Positions 56,934-64,000 of a stretch of 64,000 nt of DNA are shown one piece after another. This DNA is from Nocardioides nitrophenolicus. GTDB lineage: Bacteria; Actinomycetota; Actinomycetes; Propionibacteriales; Nocardioidaceae. A program made the position numbers and the translations under genes. The stretch lies in contig NZ_JAFBBY010000001.1 of the NCBI RefSeq assembly GCF_016907515.1, positions 868,001 to 932,000 of the forward strand. Direction: 5' to 3'. Positions within the stretch are counted from its first letter, which is position 1, and every line of letters begins with the position of its first letter. The notes under the pieces are model-generated. The model was not told the origin of the DNA. It did not search any database and saw nothing but the letters and a program-made list of their open reading frames with translations.

Positions 56934-57110
56934 TCAGTCGCCGGCGACCTCCCCGGCGAGGATCTGCTCGGCCGGGAACCAGTGGGTCTGGACGTGACCC
57001 TCGTCCTCGTAGGTGACCAGCGCCTTGAGCCGCTGGCTGTCCCACTTGAGCACCAACCCGGGGACGGGCGGGCCATCGACGGTGACCTGGACGTGGACCT
57101 GCTCGGTCAT
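56934..57110 (-). CDS. Small conserved-looking protein, unknown function
   Basis: 58 aa starting MTEQVHVQVTVDG. It is predicted all-beta with KWDSQRLKALVTYEDEG and HWFPAEQILAGEVAGD, resembling an SH3-like small fold. AGGAG stands 5 nt before the ATG. Convergent with the GAF-ANTAR gene (20-bp gap). I do not recognise the family. Confidence 0.6.
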   Translation of the reverse strand: MTEQVHVQVTVDGPPVPGLVLKWDSQRLKALVTYEDEGHVQTHWFPAEQILAGEVAGD

Positions 57111-57244
57111 GCGGACTCCTGCTGCACGTGGGGTCGGCACGACCCTCGAGTAGCCCGCGTCCTGAGCTGCGGCCCCCACGCTACCCGGCGGCCGGCCGGG
57201 ACCGGCGGCCGGATGCCGGGCGTCGGGACGGGTATCGCGGACAG

Positions 57245-57670
57245 ATGGACACCACGACAGCCACCGCACACGTCCGGGTCTCCGCCTCCCCCGGCCAGGT
57301 CTGGCGGGCGCTCACCGAGCCCGAGCAGATCCGGGCCTACCTATCCGGCGCCGAGGTCGACACCACCTGGGAGCCGGGCACGCCGATCACCTGGCGCGGA
57401 GAGTACGACGGACGCTCGTTCGAGGACCGGGGCGAGGTGCTGGAGGTGGAGCCGGAGCGGCGGCTCGTCGTCACGCACTACAGCCCCCTGACCGGGCAGC
57501 CGGACCGCCCCGAGAGCTACCACCACGTCACCTGGAGCCTGCGCGACGACGGCGACCGCACCGAGGTGTCGGTCACCCAGTCGCTCGTCGAGGGCGAGCA
57601 GGAGGCCACGGCGCGGGAGAGCTGGACGAACGTGCTGCGCCAGCTCAAGGAGCACGTCGAGCGGGGCTGA
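57245..57670 (+). CDS. SRPBCC family protein (AHSA1-like)
   Basis: 141 aa with the START-like START/Bet v1 pattern: VRVSASPGQVWRALTEPEQI, GTPITWRGEYDGRSFEDRG, WSLRDDGDRTEVSVTQSLVE and a long C-terminal helix NVLRQLKEHVE. Binds a hydrophobic ligand or acts as an AHSA1-type protein; ligand unknown. ATG 57245 gives the usual N-terminus MDTTTATAHV. Convergent with pafC. Confidence 0.85.
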   Translation: MDTTTATAHVRVSASPGQVWRALTEPEQIRAYLSGAEVDTTWEPGTPITWRGEYDGRSFEDRGEVLEVEPERRLVVTHYSPLTGQPDRPESYHHVTWSLRDDGDRTEVSVTQSLVEGEQEATARESWTNVLRQLKEHVERG

Positions 57671-57679
57671 CCGGCCGCG

Positions 57680-58666
57680 CTACGACGTGTGGTGGGCCCA
57701 CAGTTCCTCGGCGAGCCGGACGCCGGCGGTGTCGAGGTCGGGCGGGTCGAGGACGGTGGCGGTGGGGCCGGCGGTGAGCAGCAGCCGGCCGACCCGGTCG
57801 GCCACGGGCGGGAGCAGGTCGAGGTCGACGACGACGTCGCGCTCGTCGTCCTCGACGAAGCGGACCTGTTCGGCGTAGAAGTCGGCGACCCAGCGCGACT
57901 CCTGGGGCAGCAGCACCCGGACCAGGGTGGTGGCGCGCTGACGGGCCAGCTGTCCGGCGAGGTCGTCGGGAAGCGCAAAGGTGCGGTCGAGCACCTCGAT
58001 CGAGCGGATGTTGGACAGCAGGTAGGTGCGGATCCGGCCCTGGTCGTCGACCGGTCCGGCGTCGACCTCCCAGCCGCGCCGGGTCTGGACCAGCCGGTAG
58101 GGCTCGACCTCGCGCTCGCGCACGCCCGGCTCCCAGGCCCGCGAGTAGACGATCCGGACCGCCCGCTGCTCGTCCTGCGCCCGGCGCAGCAGCGACAGCA
58201 GCCGGCTCGGGCCGGCGGCGCTCGTCAGCCCGGCATGGCCGGCGTCCTCGCCGAGCATGGTGTGCGCGAGGACGTCGAGGGCCTCCGCCAGCTCGACGTT
58301 GTCGGGCTCGATGTCGAGCAGCGCCTGCGCGGCTGCGTGCACCCGCGCCAGCTCGCCGGCGTCGACGTACTCCACGCCGAGGTCGATCGGGCTCTCCGAC
58401 ACCAGCCGGACCACGTCGGCGGTGCCGGGGTCCTCGGTGCCGCCGTCGGGGCCGAGGAACTCCAGCACCTCGGGCCGCGAGAGGCCCCACTCGCCGCCGA
58501 CGTCGGCGGTGTAGAAGGCGAGCAGGTCCTCGCGCAGCTCGGCGACCGTGGTGTCGAACTCGGCGGCCAGGTCGGCCAGGGTGCGCCCGTCGGGGTGGGC
58601 GGCGAGGCGTGCGAAGACCTCGGGCAGCCGGGCGATCCGGGTGACATAGCGAGGCACGCTGCTCAC
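57680..58666 (-). CDS. pafC: WYL-domain transcriptional activator PafC
   Basis: 328 aa: N-terminal HTH (LADLAAEFDTTVAELREDLL), a WYL domain with RIVYSRAWEPGVREREVEPYRLV, and the C-terminal WCX extension. GTG 58666 overlaps pafB by 4 bp. PafB and PafC act together as the LexA-independent DNA-damage response activator, probably sensing single-stranded DNA through WYL. Assigned as PafC by position after PafB. Confidence 0.9.
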   Translation of the reverse strand: MSSVPRYVTRIARLPEVFARLAAHPDGRTLADLAAEFDTTVAELREDLLAFYTADVGGEWGLSRPEVLEFLGPDGGTEDPGTADVVRLVSESPIDLGVEYVDAGELARVHAAAQALLDIEPDNVELAEALDVLAHTMLGEDAGHAGLTSAAGPSRLLSLLRRAQDEQRAVRIVYSRAWEPGVREREVEPYRLVQTRRGWEVDAGPVDDQGRIRTYLLSNIRSIEVLDRTFALPDDLAGQLARQRATTLVRVLLPQESRWVADFYAEQVRFVEDDERDVVVDLDLLPPVADRVGRLLLTAGPTATVLDPPDLDTAGVRLAEELWAHHTS

Positions 58667-59586
58667 GGCGTGGCCTCGTCGCCACGGGCGGCCGCCAGGA
58701 AGGCGAGGAAGTCGGCGCGGGCCGGCTCCGGCCCCTCGATCCGGACCCGGTCGTCGAGCTCGACCAGACGGGCGTGCAGCGCCGCGCGATGGGTGACCCG
58801 GTAGCGGAGCAGCACGTCGTCGCCGGCGGCCGCCACGGCGACCGGCTCCCCGAGCCACCGGCGTACGTCGGGCTCGAAGCCCGCCGCGGCGCGCAGGGTG
58901 ACCTCCACGGGCGGGTCGACCTCCCAGGACATCGGGTGCAGCTCGACGTGCCGGGCCGGCGGGAGCGGACGGGAGGTGCGCGGGTCGTCGACCTCGACGT
59001 CGACCATCCGGGACACGACGAAGGTCTTGAGCGCGGCGCCGGCCACGTCCTCGACCCCGCGTAGGTACCACACGCCGTTCTCGGTGCGGACCGTGTCGGG
59101 GTGGACCACCCGCGGGGTGCCCTTGTAGCCGAACCGGAGCAGGCGCAGGTCGCGCACCGCGTCGACCACGAGCCGCAGCGACTCGGGCACCGAGAGCTGG
59201 ACGGCGGCCCGGGCCTGACCCGGGTCGTCCGCCGAGGTCAGGCCGAGTCGCTGGACCAGGTCGCCGTCGTCGGCGAGCAGCATCGCTCGGCGCAGCGCGG
59301 CCTGCTGGCCGAGCGAGAGCCGCACCCGCAGCCGGTTGTCGACGGTGGTCATCCGGTACCAGGACGGCTGACCGGGCTCGGCGAGGTTCTCGATGCGCCA
59401 GCCGTGGTGCTCGAGGTGCCGGATGTCGCGCTTGAGCTGGTCGTGTCCGGGGGTGTCGGGGAAGCCGGCGACCTCGTTGAGCCGCGCGGCGCTGACTCCC
59501 TGCTCCGGGTGCGCCTGCAGGACCGCGGCGATCCGCACCAGCCGCTCCATCGGTCCCCGCTGGTCGCGTCCCGGCCCGTTGGCCAC
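58663..59586 (-). CDS. pafB: WYL-domain transcriptional activator PafB
   Basis: 307 aa: N-terminal winged HTH (MERLVRIAAVLQAHPEQGVS, LKRDIRHLEHHGWRIENL), WYL domain (LLRFGYKGTPRVVHPDTV, VWYLRGVEDV) and WCX. GTG 59586 is preferred for its GGAGGGG; ATG 59550 is possible. First gene of the pafBC pair. The Pup ligase gene pafA that often precedes it is not here; an enoyl-CoA hydratase gene lies 20 bp upstream. Confidence 0.9.
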   Translation of the reverse strand: MANGPGRDQRGPMERLVRIAAVLQAHPEQGVSAARLNEVAGFPDTPGHDQLKRDIRHLEHHGWRIENLAEPGQPSWYRMTTVDNRLRVRLSLGQQAALRRAMLLADDGDLVQRLGLTSADDPGQARAAVQLSVPESLRLVVDAVRDLRLLRFGYKGTPRVVHPDTVRTENGVWYLRGVEDVAGAALKTFVVSRMVDVEVDDPRTSRPLPPARHVELHPMSWEVDPPVEVTLRAAAGFEPDVRRWLGEPVAVAAAGDDVLLRYRVTHRAALHARLVELDDRVRIEGPEPARADFLAFLAAARGDEATP

Positions 59587-59605
59587 CCTCGCCCCCTCCG
59601 TCTCG

Positions 59606-60385
59606 TCAGTCGTCGAACGTGCCGTGGCGGCCCGCGCCGCCGGCGAAGCGCGTCGCCCCGTCGAGCGTATCGGCGCTCAGGGAGCGCAGCCCGTGGCGCC
59701 ACTCCAGGGCCAGCGCCTCGTCGAGGCTCCGCCCGTCCTGCTCGTACGACGAGAGCCGGTCCTCGCGCAGGCAGGTCTGGGGGAAGCCGGCGAGCTGGGT
59801 CGCGAGGGCGACGGCCTCCTCGAGCGCGGCACCCGGCGCCGAGACCCGGTTGGCCAGGCCCATCCGCAGCGCCTCGTCGGCGCCGACCTCGCGGCCGGTG
59901 AGGATCAGGTCCAGGGCGTGGGAGTGGCCGATCAGGCGGGGCAGCCGGAAGGTGCCGCCGTCGATGAGGGGCACCCCCCAGCGGCGACAGAAGACGCCGA
60001 ACGCCGCACCCGGGTCGGCGACGCGCAGGTCGCACCACACCGCCAGCTCGAGACCGCCGGCGACGGCATAGCCGTCAACCGCGGCGACAACCGGCTTCGA
60101 CAGCAGCAGCCGGGTCGGCCCCATCCCGGCCGGACCGGCGTCCGGGCCGGCGCCCGGCGCTCCGACGTCGACCCGGCCCTCGGCGACCGCCTTGAGGTCG
60201 GCACCCGCGCAGAAGACCCCGCCGGCGCCGTGCAGGACGGCGACCGAGGCGTCCTCGTCGGCGTCGAAGGCCACGAAGGCCTCGGTCAGCAGCCGGGCGT
60301 GCTCGGCGTCGACCGCGTTGCGCACCTCGGGCCGGGACAGCGTGACGACGGTGACCGGACCGCGCTTCTCCACCTCGACGGACAT
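59606..60385 (-). CDS. Enoyl-CoA hydratase family protein
   Basis: 259-aa crotonase: first oxyanion segment FCAGADLKAVAEG, second VDGYAVAGGLELAVWCDLRV, and GVPLIDGGTFRLPRLIG. The usual first catalytic Glu of hydratases is not at its normal place (AVWCDLRVAD), so the exact reaction is open. TAGGCT (60392-60397) is 6 nt before the ATG: leaderless. It reads towards pafBC with a 19-bp gap and may be co-transcribed. Confidence 0.87.
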   Translation of the reverse strand: MSVEVEKRGPVTVVTLSRPEVRNAVDAEHARLLTEAFVAFDADEDASVAVLHGAGGVFCAGADLKAVAEGRVDVGAPGAGPDAGPAGMGPTRLLLSKPVVAAVDGYAVAGGLELAVWCDLRVADPGAAFGVFCRRWGVPLIDGGTFRLPRLIGHSHALDLILTGREVGADEALRMGLANRVSAPGAALEEAVALATQLAGFPQTCLREDRLSSYEQDGRSLDEALALEWRHGLRSLSADTLDGATRFAGGAGRHGTFDD

Positions 60386-60410
60386 GGGCCGAGCCTAGAG
60401 CGTGGGTCCG

Positions 60411-62834
60411 TCACGAACCCGCGAGGTCGATCGACTCCACCAGGTCCTGCGCGATCTGCTGCGGCGTCCAGGCGAAGCGCACCCACTTCTCCTGGGAGTA
60501 CAGCGCGGTCTGGTCGGCCGACCACGGCGACGCCGGGTCCTCGTCCTGGCCGTAGGTGAGGATGGTGCGGGCATCCACGCTGCCGTCGGCGAGATAGGAG
60601 ACCGCCTGGATGTGCGAGGAGCCGTAGCTGACCGCCTTGTAGGCGTCGGTGTTGGCGGCCGGGTGCCGCGAGGCGACCGCGTTGGCGTTGCCGGCGAGGT
60701 CGCCGTCGCCCCCGCCGAGCGGGTACGCCGGCGCGCCGCGGTCGCCCGCGACCTGCAGCGAGCCCCAGGGCGCGTCGAAGGCCACCCCGGCCGCCCGCAC
60801 GGAGTCGATGGCCGCCTTCATCGCCGCGACCACCGCCGGGCCGGTGCGCAGGCCACGAGGGGTGTTGATCGGGTCGGCGGGGTTGAACGGCACCGTCCAC
60901 AGCTCGGTGCCCTTCGGCGCGCGCTGGACGAAGGCCTCGAACAGGTGGGTGCCGACGGAGTCCACGTCGGAGTGGCCGTCCCAGGCCGCCAGCACCGCGC
61001 ACGCGGCCGGCTCGCCGGTCCGCGCGCACACCTGGTCCAGCCGGCCGTCCTGGCGCATCACCTCGGCGGCGCGGACCCGGTTCTCGTACTCGTGCCCGCG
61101 CAGCGACTCCGGGGTCTCCTTGCCGCCTCCGGCAAGGCGGTCGATCACGTACTGCTGCACCATCCGGGTCCGCATCGTCCGCGCGCACCTCTCGCAGCCG
61201 ATGATGTCGGCGAAGCCCTCGAGGCGGACCTTGTCGTTGGGCGTCCAGTAGGAGTCGTTGGCGTTCATCACCCAGTCCCGGCGGACCACGGCCGGCAGGT
61301 TGCCCGGACCGAAGATGCCCGGGCGCTGGGCGTCGGCGTCGGTGCCCCACGCGCACATGCCGTCGGCGAGCAGGCCGTTGAGACCCGGCAGCCCGGCGAC
61401 CGTCTTGAGCAGCAGACCGACCGGGGTGAGGCAGCGGGCCACCTTCGCGTTGCTGACGTTCGGCACCACGCTGTGGTCGGCGTACAGGACCTCGCCGGTG
61501 CGGTCGGCGGCGGTGGTGTTCACCCAGGGCATGCCGCCGCCCGCGTCCTGCTTCGCGAGCAGGTCCCGGCTGCTGGTCGCCTCGCCCATGGCGAGGAAGG
61601 TGTCGATCGTGCGCAGGTGCTCGGCGTTGGCGTCGCGGATCGCCCAGAAGCTGAGCGGCGACCAGCCCATGAACTGCGACGGGCTGTCGATGACGTAGCC
61701 CTGCGGCGTGCGCCACAGGTCCTCGCGCACGGTGCGCACCGAGCCGTCGGGCTGCTTGACGGCGACGTCGACCCAGCGCCGCTCGGCCTTGCGGAGCAGG
61801 CCGTTGGCGCTGAGGTAGAGCGGGCCGGGACCGACGGTGAGGTACTCGTAGGGCGTGAACCGGTACGCCGTCGACACGGTGTGGCTCCACGCCACGTCCC
61901 GGTTCCAGCCGATGTTGACCACCGGCGAGCCGATCAGCGAGGCGCCGGCGACGTCGTACACGCCGGGGATGGTGAGCTGCTGCTGGGTGAACTTGTAGCG
62001 CCCCACCCACGGGAAGTGCGGGTTGCCGAGCAGCATCCCGCGCCCGGTCGAGCTGGCGTCGCCGCCGATCGCGGTCGCGTTCGAGCCGAACGCGCTGTCC
62101 TGGCCCAGCGAGCGGCGCAGCTCCTCGCGCTGCTCGTCACTGAGCTGCGCGGCGTACGCCGGCACCTCCTCGCTCGTGGTCGGCAGCGGCAGCTTCAGGC
62201 CGAGGTCGGGCAGTCCCGGGTCCTGCAGGGTGGGCGGGTCGGCCTCCACGATCTCCTTGACGAAGTTGCCGGACGAGGCGATCAGGTTGGCCAGGTAGAC
62301 GCCGTACCAGAGGTCGAGCTCGGTCGCGTCGGGCTTCAGCCAGGTCGCGTCGGCGCAGGCCGGGTCGGTGACGGTGTTGTCGCGCAGCCAGCGGTTGATG
62401 CCGGCGGTGTAGCCCTTCACCATCTCGCGGGCCCGGGCGCTCGGACCGGCCGGCGAGGCGAGCAGGCCCTCGACGACCCGGCGGTTGCGCAGGTCGGTGA
62501 CGAAGGCGTCGACCTGCAGATTCGACGCGTCGAGCGACACCCCGTCGAGGTAGCGGCCGGTCGCGCCGAGGTAGCGCGAGCGCTCGCCGCGGGCGGTCAG
62601 CACCGTGTCGGCGAGATTGCAGATCGAGGAGCGGGCGGTGGCGTACCCGCTGCCGTAGCCCAGCGAGCCCCAGTCGGCGGCCGTGATGTGCGGGATGCCG
62701 TGGTCGGTGATCGCGATCGTGGCGTGGTACGCCGGATCGGCGGCCGCCTCACGGGCGGCGGCCGGGTGGGACGCCGCGACGGCGGGGGCGACCAGGGCGG
62801 CGACGAGCAGGCTCAGCAGACGTGGGGAGCGCAC
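60411..62834 (-). CDS. Penicillin acylase family Ntn-hydrolase
   Basis: 807-aa exported precursor. Signal peptide (LLSLLVAALVAPAVAAS), alpha subunit, then the autocleavage site G250|S251 in AFGSNATAIGG, where Ser251 becomes the N-terminal nucleophile; the beta subunit continues with MLLGNPHFPW. The conserved Asn of the oxyanion hole lies in VMNANDSYW. Family members cleave N-acyl bonds of penicillin, acyl-homoserine lactones or lipopeptides; substrate unclear. GTG start. Confidence 0.9.
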   Translation of the reverse strand: MRSPRLLSLLVAALVAPAVAASHPAAAREAAADPAYHATIAITDHGIPHITAADWGSLGYGSGYATARSSICNLADTVLTARGERSRYLGATGRYLDGVSLDASNLQVDAFVTDLRNRRVVEGLLASPAGPSARAREMVKGYTAGINRWLRDNTVTDPACADATWLKPDATELDLWYGVYLANLIASSGNFVKEIVEADPPTLQDPGLPDLGLKLPLPTTSEEVPAYAAQLSDEQREELRRSLGQDSAFGSNATAIGGDASSTGRGMLLGNPHFPWVGRYKFTQQQLTIPGVYDVAGASLIGSPVVNIGWNRDVAWSHTVSTAYRFTPYEYLTVGPGPLYLSANGLLRKAERRWVDVAVKQPDGSVRTVREDLWRTPQGYVIDSPSQFMGWSPLSFWAIRDANAEHLRTIDTFLAMGEATSSRDLLAKQDAGGGMPWVNTTAADRTGEVLYADHSVVPNVSNAKVARCLTPVGLLLKTVAGLPGLNGLLADGMCAWGTDADAQRPGIFGPGNLPAVVRRDWVMNANDSYWTPNDKVRLEGFADIIGCERCARTMRTRMVQQYVIDRLAGGGKETPESLRGHEYENRVRAAEVMRQDGRLDQVCARTGEPAACAVLAAWDGHSDVDSVGTHLFEAFVQRAPKGTELWTVPFNPADPINTPRGLRTGPAVVAAMKAAIDSVRAAGVAFDAPWGSLQVAGDRGAPAYPLGGGDGDLAGNANAVASRHPAANTDAYKAVSYGSSHIQAVSYLADGSVDARTILTYGQDEDPASPWSADQTALYSQEKWVRFAWTPQQIAQDLVESIDLAGS

Positions 62835-62869
62835 ACGGGTGTAACGCGTTCCATCGAACGTGAGTTACG

Positions 62870-63193
62870 TCACAGGTAGAGTCCGGCCGCCTCGTCGCCG
62901 AGCCGGTCGGCGGCGACCGCGTGGATGTCGCGCTCGCGCATCACCACGTAGACCTCGCCGGACACCTCGACCTCGGCCTTGTCCTCGGGGTCGTAGAGCA
63001 CCCGGTCGCCGGTCACCACGGCGCGGCAATGGGGCCCGACGGCGACCACCCGCGACCAGGCCAGGCGCCGGGCGCCCATGGCCGCCGTGGCGGGGATGAC
63101 GATGCCACCGGACGAGCGGCGCTCGCCGGCCTCGCTGTCGGCCTCGCACAGGATGCGGTCGTGCAGCATCTTGATGGGGGTCTTGTCGGACAC
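62870..63193 (-). CDS. GroES-like co-chaperonin domain protein
   Basis: 107 aa: a chaperonin-10 fold with PIKMLHDRILCEADSEAGERRSSGGIVIP (mobile-loop-like, split here to IKMLHDRILC and GGIVIP), VVAVGPHC and GDRVLYDPEDKAEVEVSGE. It lacks a neighbouring groEL and is longer at the C-terminus (VMRERDIHAVAADRL), like solitary GroES-like proteins of actinobacteria. GTG start. Confidence 0.85.
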   Translation of the reverse strand: MSDKTPIKMLHDRILCEADSEAGERRSSGGIVIPATAAMGARRLAWSRVVAVGPHCRAVVTGDRVLYDPEDKAEVEVSGEVYVVMRERDIHAVAADRLGDEAAGLYL

Positions 63194-63216
63194 GAGCGGA
63201 TGACCTCGGCGCGGGC

Positions 63217-63465
63217 TCAGTGGGTGATCTTGCGCAGCACGACGAACAGCGCGATCACGCCGACGACGCCACCGGCCACCTTGAGGATGTTGTCGGTGCG
63301 CGGCTCGCCCGTGCGGACGTCGACGAAGTGCGCCTTCACCTGCGCCACCTCGCGGCTCACGATGGTCTTGGGGTGCGAGCGGTACAGCAGCTGGTCGATC
63401 GTGCCCGCGAGGCGCTCACGGGCCTCCTCGATCTCGCGCTCGATGTCAGAGGGAGTCTCACTCAC
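63217..63465 (-). CDS. DUF3618 family membrane protein
   Basis: 82 aa with the DUF3618 pattern: N-terminal acidic helix SDIEREIEEARERLAGTIDQ, then SHPKTIVSREVAQVKAHF, and one C-terminal transmembrane helix (VAGGVVGVIALFVVL). Its GTG overlaps the CbiO-type ATPase stop by 4 bp. Role unknown; members often occur with stress or membrane-protection genes. Confidence 0.88.
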   Translation of the reverse strand: MSETPSDIEREIEEARERLAGTIDQLLYRSHPKTIVSREVAQVKAHFVDVRTGEPRTDNILKVAGGVVGVIALFVVLRKITH

Positions 63466-64000
63466 CGGGGCAGGCTATCAACCGCGATCGCCCGCGGGTC
63501 GAACCCCCAGGGCAGTTCCAGCCGGTGGGCGTGCATCAGCGCCTCGTCGGTGAGCACGTCGTACGTCGTGCCGTCGGCCACGACCCGGCCGTCGCTGAGC
63601 ACCACGGCACGGGGGCAGAGCTCGAGTGCGTAGGGCAGGTCGTGGGTGACCATCAGCAGGGTGACGTCGAGGGCGCGCAGGATGTCGGCCAGCTCGCGCC
63701 GCGAGGCGGGGTCGAGGTTGGAGCTGGGCTCGTCGAGGACCAGGATCTCCGGCTCCATCGCCAGCACGGTCGCGACGGCCACCCGACGGCGCTGGCCGAA
63801 GGAGAGATGGTGGGGCGGACGGTCGGCGAAGTCGGCCATGCCGACCTGCTCGAGCGCGTCCATCACCCGGCGCTCGAGCGCGGCGCCCTTGAGGCCGAGG
63901 TTGGCGGGGCCGAACCCGACGTCGGCGCGGACCGAGCCCATGAACAGCTGGTCGTCGGGGTCCTGGAACACGATGCCGACCCGGCGGCGGATCTCGAGCA
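63462..64000 (-). CDS. Energy-coupling-factor/cobalt transporter ATPase (CbiO/EcfA), partial
   Basis: C-terminal part (about 179 aa) of an ABC ATPase that begins beyond the right edge. The CbiO-type Q-loop region GIVFQDPDDQLF, signature LSFGQRRRVAVA, Walker B EILVLDEPSSNLD and H-loop MVTHDL are present. Such ATPases drive uptake of cobalt, nickel, biotin or other vitamins; the permease genes would lie to the right. The C-terminus is intact. Confidence 0.9.
   Translation of the reverse strand, partial: LEIRRRVGIVFQDPDDQLFMGSVRADVGFGPANLGLKGAALERRVMDALEQVGMADFADRPPHHLSFGQRRRVAVATVLAMEPEILVLDEPSSNLDPASRRELADILRALDVTLLMVTHDLPYALELCPRAVVLSDGRVVADGTTYDVLTDEALMHAHRLELPWGFDPRAIAVDSLPR

Overview
The window is about 72% GC, gene-dense, and uses GTG and ATG starts with many 4-bp stop/start overlaps. 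Its gene families (PafB/PafC, a mycothiol-dependent nitroreductase homologue, GlbO-type globin, ANTAR and DUF3618 proteins, ABC-F EttA, LeuA with a leader peptide) point to an actinobacterium. A Nocardioides-like member of the Propionibacteriales is my best guess; no 16S or marker search was possible. It looks like chromosomal core DNA with small accessory insertions. I see no prophage, transposase, CRISPR array or rRNA.

Layout. 1-2 kb: GH43 lipoprotein and a VapBC module. 2-5.5 kb: a four-gene ABC uptake operon (permease, binding lipoprotein, ATPase, SAM methyltransferase) under a perfect palindrome matching the nickel-responsive Nur box. 5.6-10.5 kb: HSL-type esterase, a secreted beta-propeller protein and a divergent NB-ARC/TPR regulator. 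10.5-21.9 kb: GNAT protein, MetG, peptidoglycan amidase, Rv2466c-like protein, CHAP endopeptidase, PepN, DUF5130 protein, MscS channel and GlbO, partly syntenic with M. tuberculosis Rv2466c-Rv2470. 22-27 kb: an ECF sigma factor with a membrane partner, then enoyl-CoA hydratase, thioesterase and thiolase with two KstR-like operator boxes, then a GNAT remnant and a MarR regulator. 27-34 kb: EttA, SSB, and an operon of a PrsW protease and two dynamin-like GTPases. 34-45.7 kb: PepP, universal stress protein, ACT-malic enzyme, PD-(D/E)XK protein, tRNA-Arg, a second ECF sigma pair, LeuA (short form) with a leader peptide, GntR plus ABC ATPase, adenosine deaminase family enzyme, DsbA/MauE pair and oligoribonuclease. 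45.7-64 kb: tRNA-His, a giant secreted SdrD/Fn3 protein, a MarR-GNAT fusion, pirin, FAD oxidoreductase, tRNA-Lys, GDPD, Ser/Thr kinase, a second VapBC, GAF-ANTAR, SRPBCC, PafBC, crotonase, Ntn-hydrolase acylase, GroES-like protein, DUF3618 protein and a CbiO-type ATPase that runs off the window.

Main points of interest: (i) the Nur-type operator on an uptake operon that carries a methyltransferase; (ii) two copies of an undescribed, highly palindromic intergenic repeat built on GACCCGGCAGAA, one abutting a truncated GNAT gene, plus a different pair of perfect palindromes near 14.6 kb; (iii) a LeuA without the leucine-binding C-terminal domain, preceded by a leaderless, Leu-rich leader peptide; (iv) many genes whose -10 box (TANNNT-like) lies 6-7 nt before the start codon, implying leaderless mRNAs; (v) a PrsW/dual-dynamin operon. 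The only stretch over 300 bp without an intact gene is 26440-26775, which holds a repeat copy and the GNAT pseudogene.
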